A stretch of DNA of 64,000 nucleotides from Hyperoodon ampullatus (taxonomy: Eukaryota > Chordata > Mammalia > Artiodactyla > Ziphiidae): contig OX457059.1 in NCBI GenBank assembly GCA_949752795.1, positions 174,108,242 through 174,172,241 of the forward strand, read 5' to 3'. Positions within the stretch are counted from its first letter, which is position 1, and every line of letters starts with the position of its first letter. Shown here one piece after another: positions 56,403 to 64,000 of this stretch. A program made the translations under genes and the position numbers. The notes beneath the pieces are model-generated. The model did not search any database. It saw only the letters and a program-made list of their open reading frames with translations, and was not told the origin of the DNA.

Positions 56403-59400
56403 GAAACATCTTAGGGGTCTGTTCCCAAAGACAGTGAAGCCCGTTGAGGCGGCAGGGGCCCCGTGTCCTGGGCCCACTCCCCGTCCTTGGCCTTCTCTGA
56501 ACCCCACGTTTCCTGTGCACTCATCCCGGGGGTGGCCAAGCCATCTGGGCAGTGGAAGTAGTGAATGGCAGGCTCCAGTGAAAGTCGGCTCCCCCCCGAG
56601 CAGACACCACCCGATATGGCCTCCAGTCACGCCGCGTGGTCCCCTCGAGGCTGGGAGACAAGACAAGACTCAGTTGAGCAATCTGCACAACTGTATGGCT
56701 CTGTGCTCCTGGTGATTTTCTGCTTCTTCTACTTTTCTACACTATTCATGGGCTTCTCGCTACCACAGGATTCAAACCAGAACCTGCAGGTGGCAGATGC
56801 TGAGGTCTCTGGTGGTGTCAACATGACAGGACACGTCCCATGCTGCTCCTGCCCTGAGACGCACAAATGACATCCTCCGGGAAGCCAGGTGGGGGAGGGA
56901 CAGGGCAGATGCGGCCACCCGGTGCGGACCTCCTGCAGGGCGTGTCATCGCTGGACCAGGAGCTGGGGCAGCCTGGCTGAGCGTCCATAGGTCTCCATGT
57001 GCCGTGATAAATCCAAGTTCCCTATGTGCCTGTGTTTGCTTCCCTTTGGGCTAGCCTGGGAAACCTGCCTTTTTCCATTTCTAAACTGTTAAATCTGGAA
57101 AGTATCTCTGTAAATCCTCCTTGCTCTTCATCCTCAATCCCCAAATCAAGGGAAACAAGGCATTCATGGAAACATGGAGGCTGCTCACTCAGGGAATGGT
57201 GTCTGTGCAGCCCAGAGCCCCATCAGCAGAACTGCCTTTTCAACGCACCCGGGCTGCCGGCTTATCAGCTTAGTGAGGGGCCTGGGAGGCCATGCTTTAA
57301 AGGGAACAGTCTGATCATCTAGTGCAGAACCACTCGTATCTAACTGCTTGGTGCGTTAACACGCTTGGAGCGCAGTTTTCTGCAAGCCGGCCTCTCGCAG
57401 GACAGGGACCATGTATGTGCAGGGGGGGTCTTTGGGTGTATCCGCTTCCAACATCCCTTCCCCTGCTCTGCAGTCCCCCCTGGAATCTCAGCCTCGCCCC
57501 CAGATTGGCCCTAATTCTCCCGAGGCTCTGGTTCTCACACTGGTCTTTAAAGGCTAAAGCTGACCCAACAGGGCTTAGAGAGGTGCCCTCTGCTTTTTTC
57601 TCATCGGGAAAATCACCACTGCTGTAATAATTTGCTCCTAGCAGTGGCCTAGCAGCTGTCTAAATTTCCAAGGTCACTCCTTGCCCCGCCTAAGCCCAAC
57701 TTTTGAGGGGCCCTGGGGTCAGGTTTCAAATAAGTGCACATTCCTTCACTAACCCAAAGCAGCCCGCGGGCCTCGGAGCTCTTTAAAGATGGATGTGGCC
57801 CACTTCGCACTTTGGACACTTCAAAGAGCTGATCGTGGCTGACGGGGCGCTTCCTGAAACTTCCCCAGCCAGGCGGCTCTCCTGGCCGGGTGTCGAAAGC
57901 ACTCAGGTTATCGCCTGGCTGTCTGGCGGGACCAGTGCAGCCCTGGCCTCCCCTCCCCTTTCTCCTGCACTTGGTAAAAGTAATTAGTGTTTGCATCCAT
58001 GTCTGAACTTTGATTTGTTTCCAGGATGGAGATGTTGATATTCCTTCTGTTGGCTCCATAAATCACACACGATTAAGTTACACTGTGTTAAAGTGTCGGA
58101 AACTCCTGGCTTTAAAGGAGGGGGGCTGGGACTCACACAGGCGAGACTCAGGTCACCTCCCTCAGTTCCCGACTCGGCTTGCTCATCAGAGAGGGGCCGC
58201 AGCAGATTAATGTATAGTCTACAGCCATCACCCAGGGACGTGGCTCCTCGTGGGGGCACGCTGGCATCACTCACATCTTATAGATGAAGAAGCCGAGCCA
58301 TGAGGAGGTGGGTGTCTTGCCACCTTTACACCCAACCAGGAACAGGTACCCAGGGAAGTGGACCACAACTTTCTGCCCCTGGCACCAGCCAGTGTGTCAC
58401 CACTGTGCACTCTCTCTCACCAGCCCAGGGATGGGGGGAGGCACCCCAGACTGTGCCCACTGCCCTGGAGACCCAGCCCGCCCACTCCTGGTCCATGGGG
58501 CGGGAAGGAAGGAGCACATGGCAGTTCCCAGCGGCACTGACTTATTACTTGGAAATGGGCCAAATCAGAACCAACGGGAAGAAGGACCATTTGTCCTGGT
58601 TGGGGAGAGGGAGAGCTTCCTGCTGTGTGTCTCAGACTTTGAACCAGTGACGGGAGATTCTGACACCAATTTCCTAATGCTCAGGGTCTGAGGCAGGGGA
58701 GACAGGTAAACACAGAGGAGAGCAAAACAGAGGAACTCATCTGGAGGATGCTGCTAGGAGGACAGCCAGGGGTGCTGGAAGCCAGGCCTGCCCGCGAGCT
58801 CATCAATTCACATCTGCATAAGTCAAATGGTCCAGGGTGCTGTCCTTCCCTATTAGCAAAAGCATCCAGTAGCTTTGCAAAGGTAGACCTGAGAATCCAC
58901 CAGGAGTTCAAATTTATCTTCATAGTATGAGTAAGTCCACATTTACCTTGAGTACAAAGTACTTTTTCTAGTGATTTGAGATCTGATGTGTTTCTCTTCT
59001 GAAGAATTTGCTGAATCCCAAGTATGAACTAGGGAGAGATTTAAAAGCAGGAAGAAAGTAAAGTCTGCTGCTTAGGTCAGATTAAGAAAATCATGTTAAT
59101 CCTTTCTGGAACTAGACTATCAAGTTAGTTATGAATGCTGTTGATAAGTGTTGTGTTTATATAAATGTATATGTAGATATTGATAACGTGTAAGGCTGGC
59201 TCGCATATTTGGGAATGGATATAGGTCCGTTTCAGCCTAGATGCATCCAGATCAGTACTTGGTGGTCCCACAGAGAAGTGCTTTTAGGATGGTGCAAGCA
59301 GGAACCAGAAGACCATGGGGGTGGTGCCCATCACAGGAGGAGACAGATGGCAGGGCCAGGACTTGCGGCAATGGTGGTAGATAAGGAGAGACAGGGACCC

Positions 59401-60465
59401 ACGTCTCATTCACATACACAGCTCTTGGCTCATAGAAATGATATCTGTAGATTATTTTCACAACATATTGCTAAAGTTAGGTGGCATACTCATACAGATG
59501 CCTCTATCTTATCCTGTACATGAGACACAATGTATATTTAAATTTATCTTTGCATAAATGCCAGACATTCTTTTCAAACATGGAGAGAAGCAGACTCTCA
59601 GAGTTAAAATCTGTCTAAAGGAGAAGGAAAAAAGCCACATAATAATACGTCTGCCCATGTGCCTAATTAGAATTCTGCTATAATTTTGGGTGTTATTAGT
59701 AAAAACAACACCAATAATCCACTGCCCTTCTTGGCAGTTTTGATACAGTCTGTACTGCCCAAGGAAGAAAAGAGTGACGGGTGAAGTCATCTCCAGTAAC
59801 CCAATACCTCTAAATGGCTTATATCGAGGTGGCTGGGTCTCTTTTCAGGGATTTACCTTAATGATATCATTCCTGAGGAGTCTGGTTTAGATCAAACCAG
59901 GTTAAAGATCATGACTGTCAAAAGATGATGTCATCAGATCTCATTTCTAATAAAGTCAGGGTCATCCTGAGTACAGAAGCGGTTTGGAATTCGGGCTCTG
60001 TTTACCTTAAAACCTGCATGAAAAGTTAAAACCCTGAGTGATATAGAGACAATGGGAACCTATTGAAACATAATAGGTTGGACATGGCTGGCATGGCCTT
60101 CATATAACCCAGTTTGCAAGGATCTATCAGTTTCTCTGTATTTTATATCAGGGATGTAAATGATTCAGAAGTGGCTTTATTTCTGTTACCAACATATTCA
60201 GTAATAACTTACATTTCGCTGAATAGAATATTCCATCTAAAGAGTGTAAAACAAATTTGGAGCTGATGACTGAGAAGCATGTTCTTTCTTTAATGACTGG
60301 TCATCCTGAAAAGCCAGACTTCTTTGTTACACATGGTTGTATCACAAGCAACATAAAAGGAGATTTCCTTTGCGCTGACTATCTCTTATGTCAATGTCAA
60401 TTCTTATCAGAAGCAAAGACTGAAGTAAGTGTTCCAGTTTTACTATAGAACTGGGGGGAAGGGGG
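56403..60465. other. Unannotated; contains a possible conserved stretch
   Basis: No gene or confident repeat in about 4 kb. A short antisense MIR-like core (CTTATAGATGAAGAAGCCGA) is at 58277. The part 57965-58095 looks like a candidate noncoding element (see findings). Frames to 136 codons on both strands have no domain. Confidence 0.45.
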
Positions 60466-60912
60466 CTGAATGATGGTCCCAAAGATTTCAGGTCTAAATC
60501 CTTGGAAAATGTGCAGGTTACCTTATATGGCCAAAGACATGATTAAGTGAAGGATTTTGAGATGAGGAGCGCATCCTGGGTGATTCAGGTGGGCCCTAAA
60601 TGCCATCACAGGTATTTTTTATACGAGACAGTCAGAGGCAGCTGAGACAGACACATGCGGTGGGGGGAAGGCCACGTGAAGATGCAGCAGAGACTGGAGG
60701 GATGTGGCCACAAGCCAAGTGCGCCTGCAGCCAGCAGACACTGGAAGAAGCAGGAACGGCTTCTCCCCTGGAGCTGCCAGAGGGAGCACGCACCTGCCTA
60801 CACCTTGACCATGGACTTCCAACCTCCAGAACCGAAGAGGATAACACTTCCATTGTTTTAAGCCACCCACTTTGTGGGAACTCGTGTGGCAGCCCCAGGA
60901 GACCTGTACACT
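60466..60912 (+). repeat. MLT1-type LTR (ERVL-MaLR), sense, near complete
   Basis: GGCTGAATGATGGTCCCAAA, GGTTACCTTATATGGCCAAA, GATTTTGAGATGAGGAGCGC, GGTGGGCCCTAAATGCCATC, then GACTTCCAACCTCCAGAACC and GTTTTAAGCCACCCACTTTG, ending near CAGGAGACCTGTACA. It is the most complete MaLR LTR in the window and is in the opposite orientation to the others. No coding potential. Confidence 0.88.
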
Positions 60913-61004
60913 GAGGAAGTTATTATTACATTGCTCCCGGATGAACCTGATGCTAGATTCTATCCCGGGTTTCTTGAAGGTCAGTACACATCATTTATTT
61001 ATTG

Positions 61005-61165
61005 GCCACATACTTATTGAGGACACTGTTTGCATTGAGAACGATTCAGGGTTCCAGGGGTGCCATGGTGACCAGAACAGACAAAGACTGCTGCCCTCAA
61101 GACGCTTACATTTCAGGGTGAGGAGACAGACATTAAACAAAGAAATTAGGCCTTCCCATTGTCCC
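61005..61165 (+). repeat. L2 fragment
   Basis: TGGTGACCAGAACAGACAAA, GACTGCTGCCCTCAAGACGC, TTACATTTCAGGGTGAGGAG and ACAGACATTAAACAAAGAAA follow the L2 3' region. Confidence 0.75.
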
Positions 61166-61294
61166 CAAACTGCCCAAGTTAAAAGGCAATATGAATTCAA
61201 CACTTCCTCTAGTACTTTCACATCTGCACCACTCTGATTTATCTGTCAGAAATGTGCAAATAATGAATTTAGATGAAACTGATATTTTTTTAAA

Positions 61295-61455
61295 GAAACT
61301 GACTCTTATTTACAAAACAGAAATAGAGTCACAGATCTAGAAAACAAACTTATGGTTATCAGGGGGGACTGGGGAGAAGGAGGGATAAATTGGGGGGATT
61401 GGGACTGACATATACACACTACTATGTATAAAACAGATAACTAATACGGATCTAC
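61295..61455 (+). repeat. LINE-1 3'-UTR fragment, sense
   Basis: AGAAATAGAGTCACAGATCT, TTATGGTTATCAGGGGGGAC, GGGATAAATTGGGGGGATTG and TAAAACAGATAACTAATACG match the middle of the LINE-1 at 13917-14377 (from about 14108). It stops at about 61455 without reaching the 3' end. Confidence 0.88.
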
Positions 61456-61479
61456 AGAATTTCTTCTAAATCATGATGT

Positions 61480-62515
61480 AAGCAAAGATTTCCTTGAAAT
61501 GTCAAACAAGCTTGAGACATAAAATAAAATATTGATAAATTAAAATTGATCATAACTGGAAAATATCTGCTAAAAAATCCAAAAAAACAAGAAAAAAAAA
61601 TAAAACCCCACAACACCTTCTCGCAAACTGGGAGAAAGTATTAGCAATAAGATAATTGACAAAGACCTGTATCTAGAACATATAAAGAATTCCTGCAACT
61701 CAACAGAAAGAAAAGGCAAACAACCCAAAAAAATGCACAGGAGACTAGAACAGCAAAGGCACAACGAAGATGTAAAAACAGCAAATGAAGATGTGCTTAA
61801 CATCTTTAGTTCTCAGGAAAATGCAAACTGAAACCATCTTGAGACACGACATGCCCTAGAAAGGCTAAAATGTTAAAAGTTTGGCAGCTCCAAGTGTCAA
61901 AGAGTATGTGAAACAACTGGAACTCTTACTGGTGGGAGGAATATGAATGTTAAAACAACTTCAGGAAACTTTATGGCAGTTTCTTAAAATTTTAGGCATG
62001 CATCTGTCCTATGATCAATAGTTCCACTTGTAAGTACTTATCCAAGATGAATGAAATTATATATACAAAAATCCTGTATAAGAATGGTCATGTATACTAT
62101 ATTCAGAACAACCAAAGCTGGAAAGAACATCCACCGGAGGATGGATACATTGCCTGTGCCATATTCCTGCAAAGGGAGACTGTTCAAAATCAAAAGCATG
62201 CAATATTGATACATGCGACCGTACAGATGAACGTCAAAGCTGCTATGGTCAATGAAATACCCTGAACCAGAAAGGTCAGTACTGCATGACTCCACCTACA
62301 GGAAGCTCTCTAGAATAAGCAAAATTAACATATGGAGTCAGAAGGCAGATAGGTGATTGTTTTTGGGTGAAGGGGATAGATTGGGAGGGGGCATGAAGGT
62401 ATTTTCTGGGGTGAAGGACGTAGTCTGTTTTTAAATAAATCTATGAAGTGATTAAACAGTACATTTAAAGTTGAACATTTCACTGTATGCATATTATACT
62501 ACAAAATTATGCACG
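61480..62515 (+). repeat. Old LINE-1 ORF2 end and 3' UTR, sense
   Basis: GGAGAAAGTATTAGCAATAA, ATAAAGAATTCCTGCAACTC, GGAAAATGCAAACTGAAACC, GTCATGTATACTATATTCAG and GAACATTTCACTGTATGCAT follow the ORF2 C-terminal region and 3' UTR of an old L1M-type element. Frames are broken; the longest plus-strand piece is 84 codons (62011-62265). A CA run follows at 62509-62527. Confidence 0.82.
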
Positions 62516-62702
62516 CACACACACACATCCCCAGAGCGGTGATTCTGTGTCTGGCACTGTTTTATTGTTATTTCATGTCATGTTTGTTATGCTATATTAC
62601 ATTATGTATATCAGCCTGTCAGTGGTAAGGTGAGGTGTCTACAGTCAAGGCTATTTTTAAACAGTTTACAACTCCTTTAATGTTTCATAAATGTAACCAG
62701 AT

Positions 62703-62887
62703 CAGGCACAAGCCTGTTTACAGTGATGGTTCCAGACCAGGCCCTGCCTGGTATACAGTGACGGTTCCACCAGGCACTAGCCTGATGTAGAGTGATGGTT
62801 CCAGACCAGGCACTGTCTGGTATACAGTGGTGGTTCCAGAATTGGCACTGCCTGGTGTACATTGATGGTTCCAGACCAGGCACTGAA
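62703..62887. repeat. Minisatellite, 35-bp unit, about 5 copies
   Basis: Unit core GTGATGGTTCCAGACCAGGC then ACTGCCTGGTATACA. Starts of the core are at roughly 62723, 62758, 62792, 62827 and 62862; one unit is a base short. The minus-strand frames over it (99-113 codons) are a by-product of the repetition. Confidence 0.95.
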
Positions 62888-63122
62888 GTGATTTGGAGGT
62901 TTGGGACAAAGATCTGGAAAACATGAGCTGCTCTTGGGAAACAGGTCTGAGAGTTTCCCTGCAGTGGGGGGAGCACCAGTGCTCTGATGAGCCCACCTGC
63001 CCGTGGCTGCCCCCTCGTCTGTGAGCTCCCACAAACCCCCTGTGTTCATGTGCCTCCATGAAATGTGAGGAAACACACCCACCCTCCCTTGTACTTCATG
63101 AAGCCATGTGCTATGTTATGAG

Positions 63123-63333
63123 TTTTTTTTGTTTTTTTTTTGCGGTACGCGGGCCTCTCACTGTTGTGGCCTCTCCCATTGCGGAGCACAGTCTCCGGAC
63201 GCGCAAGCTCAGCGGCCATGGCTCACGGGCCCAGCCGTTCCGCGGCATGTGGGATCCTCCCGGACCGGGGCACGAACCTGTGCCCCCTGCATCGGCAGGC
63301 AGACTCCCAACCACTGTGCCACCAGGGAAGCCC
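63123..63333 (-). mobile_element. CHR-2-type SINE, antisense
   Basis: T-run at 63123-63141 (one G at 63131), GCGGTACGCGGGCCTCTCAC, ending CACCAGGGAAGCCC. Flanks TATGAGTTTTTTT (63117) and TATGAAGTTATTTTT (63334) form an imperfect target duplication. Confidence 0.94.
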
Positions 63334-64000
63334 TATGAAGTTATTTTTAAATAGTTAAAATTCCTTCAATGTTTCAGTGATGCAAATTGATGATAACTAC
63401 AGAAAAAGGTAAAATCCCCCTTTACGTAATTAAATGACAGTATGTTTTGGAATATTTGGAACAAAGCACTCAATGTGTTAACACTCTCATTAAATAGTTA
63501 ATAAAAATGTTTTTAAATGAAACTCCTCTTCCATGTGCCCTGAGTCCCCCACCCCCAAGGACAGCCTACTGAGAAAAATGCTATTTAATTCAAATTAAAA
63601 AAAGGATATTATGTTGCCAGTGTGAGCAAATAAAGATGGAATAAGGTACATTATGGAGGAAATGTTTGCATAACACCCTGAAATTAATATACCATATGCA
63701 GTAGTTGACACAGTTCATTCTAAAACCGATAAATCATTCACAGGAAAAATAAACACCAACTAAAAAGAAATAGATCACCAGATGAGCCATATATATCAAG
63801 GATGAAATCAGATGTGTGCATTACCTGTTGACACAACAGGAATTTTCTGCTGAATCAGACACTTAATCTGCTAAATCAAAGTGAACTCCCACTGAGCCAG
63901 GCACATGGTCTAGCTGGACACACCACTGCCACTGCCTGCGTTCATGCAGCTGATACGAATTTCTAACAAATTAGGACTGACCTAATATGTGTTCCCGCTC
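63334..64000. other. Unannotated AT-rich intergenic DNA
   Basis: No gene or repeat recognised up to the window end. Confidence 0.5.

Noticed and set aside
1..64000. CRISPR-like arrays, prokaryotic operons, tRNA or rRNA genes
   Set aside because: The tandem repeats present have no unique spacers. tRNA-like boxes occur only inside SINEs, and the whole window has vertebrate interspersed-repeat structure.

Overview
The window reads as intergenic DNA from a mammal, most likely a cetacean. The main evidence is five copies of a roughly 200-bp tRNA-derived SINE that starts GGGCTTCCCTGGTGGCGCAG and ends in poly-A, plus one longer and older relative. These match the CHR SINE family of cetaceans, hippos and ruminants. 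The CpG-rich, little-decayed short form, often with clear target-site duplications, is typical of the young CHR-2 type in whales and dolphins. Species and chromosome cannot be told from the sequence.

I find no supportable protein-coding gene, tRNA, rRNA or known ncRNA. The open frames are short, occur in all six frames, and mostly fall inside SINEs, LINE-1 relics, tandem repeats or GC-rich noncoding DNA. There is no exon set with splice sites, no prokaryote-like operon, no CRISPR array and no intact transposon coding region.

Layout: 1-2.8 kb, no recognised feature. 2.8-9.5 kb, old LTR-type repeats, an antisense LINE-1 with an internal deletion, a long TTTC tract, a sense LINE-1 relic carrying a MER2-like DNA transposon, a MIR and a GATA microsatellite. 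13.3-14.6 kb, a nest of three young SINEs and one 5'-truncated LINE-1. 16.8-22.5 kb, MIR, MLT1-type LTR, a possible LTR and the older CHR SINE. 25-32.6 kb, LINE-1 tails (one split by an MLT1), a 21-22-bp minisatellite with a 129-bp higher-order period, and copy A of an unassigned repeat. 33.4-43.3 kb, two SINEs, an L2, copy C of the unassigned repeat and an MLT1. 46-47.2 kb, an MLT2-type LTR swollen by GATA/TATC repeats, into which copy B of the unassigned repeat has inserted. 49.3-56.4 kb, LINE-1 tails, one interrupted by an MLT2-type LTR, a MIR, and another MLT2-type LTR tail expanded into a TATC satellite. 60.4-63.3 kb, MLT1, L2, LINE-1 tails, a 35-bp minisatellite and a last young SINE.

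The most interesting observations are: (1) an apparently unclassified interspersed repeat with three partly overlapping copies (32.3, 40.2 and 46.1-46.6 kb), two of them sharing identical blocks of 36 and 41 bp; (2) a three-copy direct repeat at 13.68, 13.90 and 14.60 kb that records the order of two insertions at one site; (3) tetranucleotide arrays grown from the AT-rich ends of MLT2-type LTRs, with higher-order periods and a strand switch; and (4) a few repeat-free, homeobox-site-like stretches that might be conserved enhancers. I see no convincing undescribed gene system.
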